Positions 41,560 to 49,974 of a stretch of DNA of 64,000 nucleotides are shown in pieces. Source of the stretch: Mesorhizobium loti (lineage in GTDB: Bacteria > Pseudomonadota > Alphaproteobacteria > Rhizobiales > Rhizobiaceae); NCBI RefSeq assembly GCF_003148495.1, contig NZ_QGGH01000002.1, positions 682,001 to 746,000 on the forward strand. The letters run 5' to 3'. The position numbers and the translations under genes were made by a program. The first letter of the stretch is position 1, and every line of letters starts with the position of its first letter. A model generated the notes under the pieces. The model was not told where the DNA came from. It saw only the letters and a program-made list of their open reading frames with translations, and did not search any database.

Positions 41560-41705
41560 TCTGGCCGGCAGGGCGTCTCCCCCGCAAGGAGGGAGATTGG
41601 CAGCTTCGGCGCTCAGCTCATCCTGTTGCGCTGGAGATTGGCGAAGGCCGACGTGACATTCGATCTCCCCTTTTGCGAGCGAGATGTCCGGCAGGACAGA
41701 GGGGA
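41560..41705. repeat. Composite intergenic repeat, copy 2
   Basis: In the 336 bases between the hydrolase and lytic transglycosylase genes (41447-41782), this segment repeats copy 1 at 14437-14640. GATTGGCGAAGGCCGACGTG (41635-41655) matches the start of copy 1, followed by GATCTCCC, GAGATGTCCGGCAGGACAG and AGAGGGG. An inverted arm (CCCCTCTGGCCGGCAGGGCG) precedes it. Confidence 0.7.
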
Positions 41706-41782
41706 TGTGAAGGGACTCGATTCAAAGATGTCGAGCGCTGTGCAAATACCGCAACAAGAAGGCGGCCCCACCTATCGAGCCG

Positions 41783-43834
41783 TCAACTCCGCCCGTTCAC
41801 CAGATCGCCAACTATGTCGTATTTGCCCGAAATACGCATCTTGTAGACTTCGTAATTCTCCATCACACGCTGAACGTAACTTCTTGTTTCCGTGTAGGGT
41901 ATCCGCTCGATCCAGTCGACGACAGCATCGATGTCCTTGCCGCGCGGATCGCCATATCTGGCCACCCACTGACTGGCACGGTTGGGGCCGGCATTGTAGC
42001 CGGCGAAGGTCAGCACATAGGAGCCGTTGAAGCGATCGAGCTGTTCGCCGAGGAAGGCCGAACCAAGCGTCGCGTTGTAGCCGGCGTCGGTGGTCAGTCG
42101 TGTCTGTGAAAACTGCAATCCGGCTTTCTTCGCCAATTGCTTGGCGGTTCCCGGCATCAGCTGCAGCAGGCCGCGCGCGCCGGCGCTGGACACGGCACCG
42201 ATGTTGAATTCGCTCTCCTGGCGGGCGATCGCATAGGCCAGCGCCTTGCCCGAGCCGGAAATGTTGGCCGAATCGGGAATGACGCCGAGCGGATGCGACA
42301 ACGCGCCGACATCGATGCCACGCGCGCCGGCGATCTTGCCAACTTTCAGCGCCATGAAATGGTTGCCTTGCTTTTCCGCAAGGACAGCGAGCAGCGCGAG
42401 TTCCCCCGGGCTGGTCAACTGCCCGGCAAGGTCGCGATAGAGCGTCTCTGCATAGCGGTCGTAGCCCGCTTCCTGCAGCCGCTTGATGGCGCTGACGGCC
42501 TCGCGGCCAGCAAAATTCTGCCGGTCGGCTGCACTTGGCTGCGGATAGACAATGTTCAGCGCCTGCCGGCCGACGCGTTCGGCGGCAAGCTGGCCGTAAA
42601 ATGTCGTGCCATAGGCTGCGGCGCGTGCAAAATAGTCCTTGGCGCTGCCCGGGCCACCGACTTCCGCGGCACGGCCGAGCCAGTAATAGGCCCGCGACAG
42701 CGTCATCGGGCCTTGGGCAAGGTCGGCGATGCGCGCGAAATGCGTTGCAGCAAGCTTGGGGTCGTCCAGGCCACGCAACGCGTACCAACCGGCGTGGAAT
42801 TCAGCATCCGCAGCATTGGTGGCACTTTCGGCGGCGTGTGTGGCGACGATCCGGTAGGCCGTTTTCATGTCGCCTTGGTCGACCAGTTCGCGCGACAACA
42901 CCCGGCGCTCGACCCACCAGGCATCCGGATCGACCAGAGCGTCGCGATCGGCCGGTGCCTGCATCACAATGGCTGCGGCGCCGGCAAAATCCTCTTGCTT
43001 GCGCAGATATTCGGCCTGCGCGAAGAAATAGCCGGCCGAAAATTGTGCCGCCGGCACTGCCTTCAGCAGTTTGGCGGCATTCTTGTCGCCTTTGTCCGCC
43101 GCCGCCCAGGCATCGGCGAGCTGCTGGGCCCCGGCAAGGCCGGCGACGCGCAGCGCGGAATTCGCGCGGTCGGCATAGAACATGCGCTCCATGCGAAAAC
43201 GGTGGTCGGCAGCCGGGATCAGGCCGCCGAATTCCTTGATCAGCGCCGTCTCATCCTTGGCCTCCAGGATAGCGGTGCGCCAGAATGGCGACAGCACCGA
43301 GCGCGCCGCTTTGGTATTGCCAGACGCCACATAGGCGCGGGCAAGAACCATCACGCCTTCGAATGTCTGCGGCTGGCTGCCATCGAACGCCGCAATGACG
43401 ATGTTGGGGGCAGGGTTCTCGCGATAGAGCGCGCGCTCGCTGTTCTTGCGCAGTGCGACGGTGCCCGGCCAGTTGGGCAGCATCTTCGCCGCGGCGGCGA
43501 TATCGCCGCTCGGAACCTTGTCGCCGCCATAAAGCGCGATCGCCCAGGCAAGGATGTGCTGGTCGAGCGACTGAGCGGGAAGGGCATCGCGCACGGCAAG
43601 GGCGCCGGGAATGTCGCCGGCCGCCAGAGCATCCAGCCCGCTCTTCAAGAGAGCGACGCTCTGCGAGGGCGCCTGTTGCGCCTTGTCCTGCAGGTTGGGG
43701 ATTGGGATGACCGAGCCTGGCATCGGGATGGCCGAAGTGACCTGCACATCGACGCTGCCGCCCGTCGCCATGCCCGGCATCAGCGCGAGCGTGGCGCCAA
43801 GCAGCGCGAAAAGGTGAGGCCGACTGCCCGGCAT
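41783..43834 (-). CDS. Soluble lytic murein transglycosylase (Slt family)
   Basis: A 683-residue periplasmic enzyme that cleaves peptidoglycan to 1,6-anhydro-muropeptides. The signal peptide is MPGSRPHLFALLGATLALMP (cut near GMATGG). A long helical superhelix domain (about 50-500) follows, then the SLT domain with the catalytic Glu in AIARQESEFNIGAVSSAGA near residue 540, GLLQLMPGTAKQLAKKAG, and NATLGSAFLGEQLDRFNGSY with AGYNAGPNRA. The length and order match Slt70 relatives. It is divergent from dapA (234-base gap). Confidence 0.94.
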   Translation of the reverse strand: MPGSRPHLFALLGATLALMPGMATGGSVDVQVTSAIPMPGSVIPIPNLQDKAQQAPSQSVALLKSGLDALAAGDIPGALAVRDALPAQSLDQHILAWAIALYGGDKVPSGDIAAAAKMLPNWPGTVALRKNSERALYRENPAPNIVIAAFDGSQPQTFEGVMVLARAYVASGNTKAARSVLSPFWRTAILEAKDETALIKEFGGLIPAADHRFRMERMFYADRANSALRVAGLAGAQQLADAWAAADKGDKNAAKLLKAVPAAQFSAGYFFAQAEYLRKQEDFAGAAAIVMQAPADRDALVDPDAWWVERRVLSRELVDQGDMKTAYRIVATHAAESATNAADAEFHAGWYALRGLDDPKLAATHFARIADLAQGPMTLSRAYYWLGRAAEVGGPGSAKDYFARAAAYGTTFYGQLAAERVGRQALNIVYPQPSAADRQNFAGREAVSAIKRLQEAGYDRYAETLYRDLAGQLTSPGELALLAVLAEKQGNHFMALKVGKIAGARGIDVGALSHPLGVIPDSANISGSGKALAYAIARQESEFNIGAVSSAGARGLLQLMPGTAKQLAKKAGLQFSQTRLTTDAGYNATLGSAFLGEQLDRFNGSYVLTFAGYNAGPNRASQWVARYGDPRGKDIDAVVDWIERIPYTETRSYVQRVMENYEVYKMRISGKYDIVGDLVNGRS

Positions 43835-44068
43835 GATCTTAAGTCTTTCCTTGTCCTGGCATTCTACCAGCAGGCGAAGATGCCTCGAAGCCTAAACTTA
43901 GGTCGTGAAGAGCCCGTAAACAAAGAGTTAGCGAGGCCGTTCGAATTGCGCTTGCTGGCACCATGGCAATGCTTGCCGCGCAACCATGTCGAGACTATGG
44001 TGCGCCGCTTCGCTTTCGGCTAGAAGGCGCGCACCGCAAATACCAGAAGTCCCAAGGAGTTGGACGAT

Positions 44069-44950
44069 ATGCTGAGAGGCTCGCTTACTGCGCTCGTGAC
44101 ACCGTTCGAAAAGAGCGGGCGTTTCGACGAGAAAGCCTTTCGCGCGTTCGTCGAATGGCAACTCGCGGAGGGCACGACAGGACTGGTTCCCGTGGGCACG
44201 ACCGGCGAGTCGCCGACGCTGTCGCATGACGAGCACCGCCAGGTCGTCAAGGTGTGCATCGAGGTTGCCAGGGGCCGCGTTCCGGTCGTTGCCGGCGCCG
44301 GTTCCAACAACACCGAGGAAGCCGTCGGGCTCGTGCAATATGCCGAGAAGGCCGGCGCCGATGCCGCCCTGGTCGTCACGCCCTACTACAACAGGCCGAC
44401 ACAACGCGGCCTGTACGAGCACTTTGCGGCTGTCGCCAAGGCGACCAAGCTGCCGATCATCATCTACAACATTCCGCCGCGCTCGGTGATCGACATGATG
44501 CCGGAGACGATGGGCCGGCTCGCGCACGACTTCAAGAACATCGTCGGCGTCAAGGATGCCACCGGCAAGGTCGAACGGGTCTCCGAGCAGCGCGCCACGT
44601 GCGGCAAGGATTTTATCCAGCTTTCGGGCGAGGATGCCTCGGCGCTTGGCTTCAACGCGCATGGCGGCGTCGGCTGCATTTCGGTGACGTCGAACGTCGC
44701 GCCGCGGCTCTGCGCCGAATTCCAGGAAGCAACACTTGCCGGCGACAGCGCCAAGGCGCTGGATCTGCAGGATCGCCTGCTGCCGCTGCACAAGGCGATC
44801 TTCCTGGAACCTGGCGTTTCCGGCGCCAAATACGCACTGTCGAAGCTGGGCAAGGTCGAAAACGTGCTGCGCTCGCCGCTTGTGACGGTCGAGGATGTGA
44901 CCGCGGCAAAGATTGATGCGGCCATGAAGCACGCCGGCTTGATTAATTAG
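44069..44950 (+). CDS. dapA: 4-hydroxy-tetrahydrodipicolinate synthase
   Basis: First committed enzyme of lysine/diaminopimelate synthesis, condensing pyruvate with aspartate semialdehyde. In 293 residues it shows [25 protein letters not shown], the proton-relay Tyr in [11 protein letters not shown] and the Schiff-base Lys in [16 protein letters not shown] nine bases ahead supports ATG 44069 rather than TTG 44060. The smpB gene follows by 25 bases on the same strand, an order conserved in Rhizobiales. Confidence 0.97.
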   Translation: MLRGSLTALVTPFEKSGRFDEKAFRAFVEWQLAEGTTGLVPVGTTGESPTLSHDEHRQVVKVCIEVARGRVPVVAGAGSNNTEEAVGLVQYAEKAGADAALVVTPYYNRPTQRGLYEHFAAVAKATKLPIIIYNIPPRSVIDMMPETMGRLAHDFKNIVGVKDATGKVERVSEQRATCGKDFIQLSGEDASALGFNAHGGVGCISVTSNVAPRLCAEFQEATLAGDSAKALDLQDRLLPLHKAIFLEPGVSGAKYALSKLGKVENVLRSPLVTVEDVTAAKIDAAMKHAGLIN

Positions 44951-44975
44951 GGATGAGGCGCCACCTCTCCACATC

Positions 44976-45455
44976 ATGAATCAAGTCAGAAAAGCCGATC
45001 CCAACAACAAGACCGTTTCGGAAAACCGCAAGGCGCGGTTTTCCTACGAGGTGCTCGACACGATCGAGGCCGGTCTGGTGCTGACCGGCACCGAGGTCAA
45101 GTCGCTGCGCCAGGGCCAGGCCAACATCCAGGACAGCTACGCCTCGGTCGAAGGCGGCGAGATCTGGCTGATCAACTCCTATCTGCCGGAATATCTGCAG
45201 GCCAACCGCTTCAACCACGAGCCACGGCGTCGCCGCAAGCTGCTGCTCAACAAGCGCGAAATGGCGAAACTGTCGCAGAGCGTCGACCGCGAAGGCATGA
45301 CGCTGGTGCCGCTGAAGATTTATTTCAACGACCAGGGCCGCGCCAAGCTGCTGCTCGCCGTCGGCCGCGGCAAGAAGCTGCACGACAAGCGCGAATCCGA
45401 GAAGCAGCGCGACTGGTCGCGAGAGAAGGGTCGGCTCTTAAAAGAGCGTGGGTGA
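44976..45455 (+). CDS. smpB: SsrA-binding protein
   Basis: The partner of tmRNA in rescue of stalled ribosomes. In 159 residues: [40 protein letters not shown], the [21 protein letters not shown] region (here [17 protein letters not shown]) and the basic C-terminal tail ([20 protein letters not shown]) that enters the decoding centre. It is transcribed with dapA. The tmRNA gene itself is not in the window. A cluster of four stem-loops follows. Confidence 0.97.
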   Translation: MNQVRKADPNNKTVSENRKARFSYEVLDTIEAGLVLTGTEVKSLRQGQANIQDSYASVEGGEIWLINSYLPEYLQANRFNHEPRRRRKLLLNKREMAKLSQSVDREGMTLVPLKIYFNDQGRAKLLLAVGRGKKLHDKRESEKQRDWSREKGRLLKERG

Positions 45456-45475
45456 GGAGCGGTTCGCGAAGCGGA

Positions 45476-45587
45476 CGAAAAGCCAACGATTTGGCTTTTC
45501 GAGCGACGAACGGTGAAGGGCCGGTCCGCCTTCGGGCGGATCAAAAGGTCCGAAGGACCTTTTGAAGGGACTGAACGCCCGAAGGGC
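45476..45587. repeat. Four consecutive stem-loops after smpB
   Basis: Stem 1: CGAAAAGCCAA/TTGGCTTTTCG, 11 bp, loop CGAT (45476-45501). Stem 2: TCCGCC/GGCGGA with a TTCG tetraloop (45525-45540). Stem 3: AAAAGGTCC/GGACCTTTT, 9 bp, loop GAA (45543-45563). Stem 4: GCCC/GGGC, loop GAA (45577-45587). They fill most of the 174-base gap before the lysozyme gene. Some may end the dapA-smpB transcript or protect its 3' end. Confidence 0.75.
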
Positions 45588-45629
45588 AGGGAGCCATAGC
45601 GAAGGGCCGGGAAGCCGAAGAGGATAGTC

Positions 45630-46367
45630 TTGAAGAACCGGATTGTCCTCTTTGGTTTGGCCAGCCTGGTCTTGCTATGTTTCGTCGCAGCAGGCGGCTA
45701 TCTCTATTTCAGGGCGTTCTCACCGGACCGCGATAAATATCCGGTCAGGGGCATCGATGTCTCCCATCATCAGGGCCAGATCGACTGGCGGCGTGTTGCC
45801 GCCGACGATGTCGCCTTTGCCGTCATCAAGGCGACCGAAGGCGGCGATCATGTCGACGATGCCTTTGCGAGGAATCTGGAGGAGGCCCGCGCCGCTGGTC
45901 TCGCCGTTGGCGCCTACCACTTCTTCACCTTCTGCCGGCCTGGCGCCGACCAGGCGAAGAATTTCATCTCGGTTGTGCCGCACGATCAGCCGCTGCTGCC
46001 GCCGGTCGTCGACATCGAATTCGGCGGCAACTGCCCGCAACGGCCGACGCCCGAGCAACTGAGCGCCGAACTGGCCGCATTCCTTGCTCCAGTCGAGGCG
46101 GCGTTCGGCAAGCCCGCGATTGTCTACCTGACCGATGAGGCAGCACAGACCTATGCCGGACGCATCGCTGCCCGTCCGCTCTGGCTTCGCTCATTGCTCC
46201 TGGAGCCGGATCGCGACGACTGGATCTACTGGCAATACCACAACAGGGGGCGCGTCGATGGCATCAATGGCGATGTCGACCTGAATGTGCTGCAGGGTGG
46301 GCCGGCCGTGCTGGCTGCGCTGTCTGCGGCGGGATTGCTCACTCCCGAGGCTCCATTATCCCCCTGA
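45630..46367 (+). CDS. GH25-family lysozyme (membrane-anchored muramidase)
   Basis: A 245-residue protein with an N-terminal membrane anchor or signal (IVLFGLASLVLLCFVAAGGY) and a glycoside hydrolase family 25 domain. The domain starts RGIDVSHHQGQIDWRRV (catalytic-site Asp), continues AFAVIKATEGGDHVDDAF and GLAVGAYHFFTFC, and has the Asp-x-Glu pair in PPVVDIEFGGNC. It should cleave peptidoglycan between MurNAc and GlcNAc. The TTG start at 45630 has AGAGGA five to six bases ahead; no ATG fits. It is the second peptidoglycan hydrolase in this part of the window. Confidence 0.88.
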   Translation: MKNRIVLFGLASLVLLCFVAAGGYLYFRAFSPDRDKYPVRGIDVSHHQGQIDWRRVAADDVAFAVIKATEGGDHVDDAFARNLEEARAAGLAVGAYHFFTFCRPGADQAKNFISVVPHDQPLLPPVVDIEFGGNCPQRPTPEQLSAELAAFLAPVEAAFGKPAIVYLTDEAAQTYAGRIAARPLWLRSLLLEPDRDDWIYWQYHNRGRVDGINGDVDLNVLQGGPAVLAALSAAGLLTPEAPLSP

Positions 46368-46382
46368 ACCCGGTGAAGTTAT

Positions 46383-46745
46383 TCATGCCGCTGCTTGGGG
46401 AACCTCCGGCGCGAGCGTGACATTGGCATCGCCCCAGATTTTCAGGGCGGTGATCACTGGCTCCAGGCTTCTGCCGCGCGGTGTCAGGCTGTATTCCACC
46501 TTCGGCGGTACCTGTGCATAGACCTTGCGGGCAATCAGCCCGTCCGTCTCCAACTCGCGCAACTGGTTGGTCAGCATGCGCTGCGTGCAGTTCGGAATGC
46601 GTCGGCGGATCTCGTTGAAGCGCATCGTGCCCTCGAACAGATGGTAGAGCACGACGCCTTTCCACTTTCCGTCGATATAGCGCAGCGTTCCCTCCACGGT
46701 GCAGCCGGGGCTGCAATCAAATCGCTCATGGCGAACGCGTGGCAT
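46383..46745 (-). CDS. HxlR-family transcriptional regulator
   Basis: A 120-residue winged-helix regulator: N-terminal Cys-containing segment (FDCSPGCTVEGTLRYIDGKW), then FNEIRRRIPNCTQRMLTNQL, the recognition helix region, and VEYSLTPRGRSLEPVITAL at the wing. The cysteines at the N terminus recall the redox or electrophile-sensing branch (YodB/QorR style). It is divergent from an NADPH quinone-oxidoreductase-like gene, the classic HxlR target arrangement. AGGA eight bases ahead supports ATG 46745. Its stop lies 15 bases from the convergent lysozyme gene. Confidence 0.92.
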   Translation of the reverse strand: MPRVRHERFDCSPGCTVEGTLRYIDGKWKGVVLYHLFEGTMRFNEIRRRIPNCTQRMLTNQLRELETDGLIARKVYAQVPPKVEYSLTPRGRSLEPVITALKIWGDANVTLAPEVPQAAA

Positions 46746-46841
46746 GACGGTATCCTTTTCGACACTATGTGCTTTATATGTGCATTCTTGCGGATGAAGA
46801 TCGTAGACGGCATCTCTATCCCACACAACATGGAGAAGAAG

Positions 46842-47855
46842 ATGCGCGCCGTCGGCTATCAAATCCCAGCCCCCATCACCGATGAGACCTCTCTTGTCGA
46901 TATCGACCTGCCCAAGCCAGTGCCGAAAAGCCGTCAACTGCTGGTCGAGGTGAAGGCGATCTCGGTCAACCCGGTCGATACAAAGGTGCGACGTAGCGCC
47001 AGACCCGAAGCCGGAACGTGGCGGGTGCTCGGCTGGGACGCCGCCGGCCGGGTCGTTGCGACCGGTCCGGACGCCAGCCTGTTCAAACCGGGTGACGATG
47101 TCTTTTATTCCGGCGCGCTGGCGCCGCAAGGCACCAATGCCGAGTTCCATCTTGTCGATGAACGCCTTGTCGGCCGCAAGCCCGGCTCGCTCGACTATGC
47201 GCAGGCGGCGGCGCTGCCGCTGACGGCGGTTACAGCCTTCGAGGCGCTGTTCGACCGCCTCGATGTCAAGAAGCCTGTTGCGGGCGTCGCAAACGCCATC
47301 CTGATCATCGGCGGCGCCGGTGGCGTTGGCTCGATCACGGTGCAGCTTGCGCGCCAACTGACCGATCTGACTGTGATCGCCACCGCCTCAAGGCCCGAGA
47401 CGCGCGACTGGGTCCTTGGCCTTGGCGCTCATCATGTCGTCGACCACTCCAGGCCACTCGCTGCTGAAGTGGCAGCCCTCGGCATCGGCGCGCCGGCCTT
47501 TGTGTTCTCGACAACCAACACCGACCGGCACCTGGCTGAGATTGCCGAATTGATCGCGCCGCAGGGCCGCTTTGGGTTGATCGACGATCCCCAGACGCTC
47601 GACATCAATCCGTTCAAGCGCAAGAGCGTTTCGGTCCATTGGGAACTGATGTTCACCCGCTCACTGTTCGAGACGCAGGACATGGCCGCACAGGGTAAGC
47701 ATCTGAACGAACTGTCCCGGCTTGTCGACGCAGGCACCATCCGCACGACACTGGGCGAGACCTTCGGTCCTATCAATGCCGCCAATCTGAAGCGCGCCCA
47801 TGCGCTGATCGAGACCGGCAAGGCCAAGGGCAAGATCGTGCTGGAGGGTTTCTGA
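46842..47855 (+). CDS. Zinc-type alcohol dehydrogenase-like / quinone oxidoreductase family protein
   Basis: A 337-residue MDR-superfamily protein: N-terminal GroES-like domain (VEVKAISVNPVDTKVR, LGWDAAGRVVATG) and a Rossmann domain with ILIIGGAGGVGSITVQLARQ for NADPH. It lacks the structural-zinc Cys cluster, so it belongs with zinc-free quinone or enone reductases despite the family name. Start ATG 46842 has GGAG six bases ahead; ATG 46830 is also possible. The 96-base gap to the divergent HxlR gene should hold both promoters and the operator. Confidence 0.9.
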   Translation: MRAVGYQIPAPITDETSLVDIDLPKPVPKSRQLLVEVKAISVNPVDTKVRRSARPEAGTWRVLGWDAAGRVVATGPDASLFKPGDDVFYSGALAPQGTNAEFHLVDERLVGRKPGSLDYAQAAALPLTAVTAFEALFDRLDVKKPVAGVANAILIIGGAGGVGSITVQLARQLTDLTVIATASRPETRDWVLGLGAHHVVDHSRPLAAEVAALGIGAPAFVFSTTNTDRHLAEIAELIAPQGRFGLIDDPQTLDINPFKRKSVSVHWELMFTRSLFETQDMAAQGKHLNELSRLVDAGTIRTTLGETFGPINAANLKRAHALIETGKAKGKIVLEGF

Positions 47856-47867
47856 CTGAGGTCGAAT

Positions 47868-48524
47868 CTAGCCTTGCAGAAACGCCGCGATCTTACTGAA
47901 AACGCTGACGAACATCGCTTCGGTCAGCACGCCGGTGTTGGTGTTGTAGCGCGAGCAGTGATAGCTCGAAAACAGCGTGATGCCGCCGGCCGGTAGCTGT
48001 CCGCCATGCTTGAACGGGTAGGCAGCGACGCGCCCGCCGAGTGCCCGCACGGTCGACTGATGCGCGATCGATCCCAGTGCCAGCATGGCGCGCAGGTTGG
48101 GGAACCGGGCGATCGTCGGCACCAGGAATGTCCGGCAAGTGGCAATCTCGGCGCCCACCGGTTTGTTCTCCGGCGGCACGCAGCGCACCGCATTGGTGAT
48201 CGCCGTGCCGACAAGCTCCAATCCGTCATCTGGCCGCGCCTTGAATTCACCGCGCGCAAAACCGTGCGAAATCAGCGTCGAGTAGAGCAGGTCGCCGGCA
48301 TAGTCGCCGGTGAAAGGACGGCCGGTGCGGTTGGCGCCGCGCAGGCCGGGCGCCAGCCCGACGATCAGAAGCCGGACGGCATCGTCGCCTTCCGGCGGAA
48401 GGAAAGTCGGCACCGGAGCGTTGAACCAGGATGGCTCGCGCTGCCGCCACTCGGCGATGAAATCGTGGAGCCGCGGGCAGAGCGGGCAGTCGCGGCTGGG
48501 TTCGGAGGCGGAAAGGGCGGTCAA
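47868..48524 (-). CDS. Uracil-DNA glycosylase, family 5 (UDGb)
   Basis: This 218-residue repair enzyme excises uracil (and often hypoxanthine) from DNA. All four iron-sulfur cysteines are visible: CPLCPRL, AVRCVPPENKPV and ATCRTFL. Motif A is GLAPGLRGANRTGRPFTGDY, without the catalytic polar residue of other families, as expected for UDGb. Motif B is SYHCSRYNTNTG. The start is TTG 48524 with GAGG about nine bases ahead. It lies 11 bases after the NYN gene stop, so the two are an operon. It contrasts with the cysteine-poor UDG at 14.6 kb. Confidence 0.92.
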   Translation of the reverse strand: MTALSASEPSRDCPLCPRLHDFIAEWRQREPSWFNAPVPTFLPPEGDDAVRLLIVGLAPGLRGANRTGRPFTGDYAGDLLYSTLISHGFARGEFKARPDDGLELVGTAITNAVRCVPPENKPVGAEIATCRTFLVPTIARFPNLRAMLALGSIAHQSTVRALGGRVAAYPFKHGGQLPAGGITLFSSYHCSRYNTNTGVLTEAMFVSVFSKIAAFLQG

Positions 48525-48535
48525 GGCAACCGGCC

Positions 48536-49117
48536 TCAGTAGTCGTCCTCGTCGACTTCAGCTGGCTCGGGGCGGCGCGCCGGCCGCTCGGACGGATCGC
48601 GGCCGACCTCGTTCTTCAATGTCGTCAGGTCGATGAAATGGTCAGCCTGGCGGCGCAGATCGTCGGAGATCATCGGCGGCTGGGAAGCCATAGTCGAGAC
48701 GATCGACACCTTGCGGCCGCGCCGCTGCAGTGCCTCGACCAGCGTGCGGAAATCGCCGTCGCCGGAAAAGATGACGTAGTGGTCGACGACATCGGCGAGT
48801 TCCAGCGCATCGACCGTGAGCTCGATGTCCATATTGCCCTTGATCTTGCGGCGGCCGGTCGAGTCGGTGAATTCCTTGGCCGGCTTGGTGACCACCTTGA
48901 AGCCGTTGTAGTCGAGCCAGTCGATCAGCGGACGGATCGAGGAGTATTCCTGATCCTCGACCAGTGCCGTGTAGTAATAGGCGCGCAGCAGATAGCCACG
49001 CTTCTGGAAGCTCGACAGAAGCTTGCGATAGTCGATGTCGAAGCCGAGCGCACGCGACGTCGCATAAAGATTGGCGCCGTCGATGAATAGGGCGATTTTT
49101 TCACGAGGGTCGAACAT
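48536..49117 (-). CDS. NYN-domain (LabA/DUF88) putative ribonuclease
   Basis: A 193-residue PIN-like NYN protein. It starts MFDPREKIALFIDGANLYAT with the first acidic site (DGAN), has MDIELTVDALELADVVDHYV (Asp cluster) and the FSGDGDFRTLVEALQRRGRK metal site. These define the LabA-type fold, predicted to cut RNA. The C-terminal tail is polar and acidic (VDEDDY). It is the first gene of a two-gene unit with UDGb. The 327 bases between it and rpoZ (49118-49444) hold promoters and no gene I can support. Confidence 0.93.
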   Translation of the reverse strand: MFDPREKIALFIDGANLYATSRALGFDIDYRKLLSSFQKRGYLLRAYYYTALVEDQEYSSIRPLIDWLDYNGFKVVTKPAKEFTDSTGRRKIKGNMDIELTVDALELADVVDHYVIFSGDGDFRTLVEALQRRGRKVSIVSTMASQPPMISDDLRRQADHFIDLTTLKNEVGRDPSERPARRPEPAEVDEDDY

Positions 49118-49444
49118 GGAAAATATTCCTTCTCGAAATAAACGGCCGTCTAAACGAAATGCGATAGCGACGTTCGGTCAGGCTCATAATAAACCGGCCG
49201 ACCTCTACGCCATCCGAGATAGCGCCAGTTTCGCGGCAATCCAAGGGCGTGTTGCCGCACTGCAAGCAATTGTGATCGGGACACCGAACGCATAAGTAAA
49301 GGCTGGTTTTGCCGAATCGGGCGTTCGAACGAAGGATTGGGCGCCCTGCGGCTCGGCCATTGCCATGATGCTTGTATTTTGGCGGCGTTCGGGTTATGGA
49401 CCGCGCCTGTTTTCCATCAAATCCATCGCATGAAAGGGGCATCC

Positions 49445-49846
49445 ATGGCCCGCGTAACCGTTGAAGATTGCATCGACAAGGTCGACAACCGCTTCGAGCT
49501 GGTGCTTTTGGCCGGCCACCGCGCCCGGCAGATCAGCCAGGGCGCGCCGATCACCGTGCCGCGTGACAACGACAAGAACCCGGTCGTGGCGCTGCGCGAG
49601 ATCGCCGACGAGACGCTTTCGCCCGACGACCTCAAGGAAGACCTGATCCATTCGCTGCAGAAGCACGTCGAGGTCGACGAGCCCGAGGCCGATGGCGAGG
49701 CGATTGCCGATCAGACCGGCGCCGCCGTTGCGGCCACCGACGCCGATGACGCCGAGGAGAACATCACCTTCGACCGGATGACCGAGGAAGATCTCCTGGC
49801 CGGCATCGAGGGACTGGTGCCGCCGGAAAAGAGCGACGATTACTAA
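49445..49846 (+). CDS. rpoZ: RNA polymerase omega subunit
   Basis: A 133-residue omega subunit that binds beta-prime and helps assemble RNA polymerase; in proteobacteria it also forms one ppGpp site. It begins [20 protein letters not shown], then [18 protein letters not shown] and [17 protein letters not shown]; the C-terminal half is a long acidic extension usual in Rhizobiales. AAGGGG lies ahead of ATG 49445. It is followed by rsh, the conserved order that links the ppGpp target to the ppGpp synthase. Confidence 0.97.
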   Translation: MARVTVEDCIDKVDNRFELVLLAGHRARQISQGAPITVPRDNDKNPVVALREIADETLSPDDLKEDLIHSLQKHVEVDEPEADGEAIADQTGAAVAATDADDAEENITFDRMTEEDLLAGIEGLVPPEKSDDY

Positions 49847-49917
49847 GCGAGCGCTCTGGACCTGCCTGGAATACGTTTCCGGCACTTCCGTCCAGTCAGT
49901 TTCGTGGCTATCTATGA

Positions 49918-49945
49918 GATGCGCCGTACGCTAGTGCGGCGCATC
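49918..49945. promoter_or_regulatory. Stem-loop between rpoZ and rsh
   Basis: GATGCGCCG and CGGCGCATC pair perfectly (9 bp, ten-base loop), 30 bases ahead of the rsh start. There is no T-run, so it is not a standard terminator; it could modulate readthrough from rpoZ to rsh or rsh translation. Confidence 0.45.
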
Positions 49946-49974
49946 AATCATTTCAGCACCGCGAGATTCCGCCC

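Noticed and set aside
49116..49295. Possible 59-residue protein divergent from the NYN gene, start codons overlapping in CATG
   Set aside because: No ribosome site (the upstream bases are the NYN coding start) and no domain. The sequence reads plausibly, but I cannot support it without conservation data.
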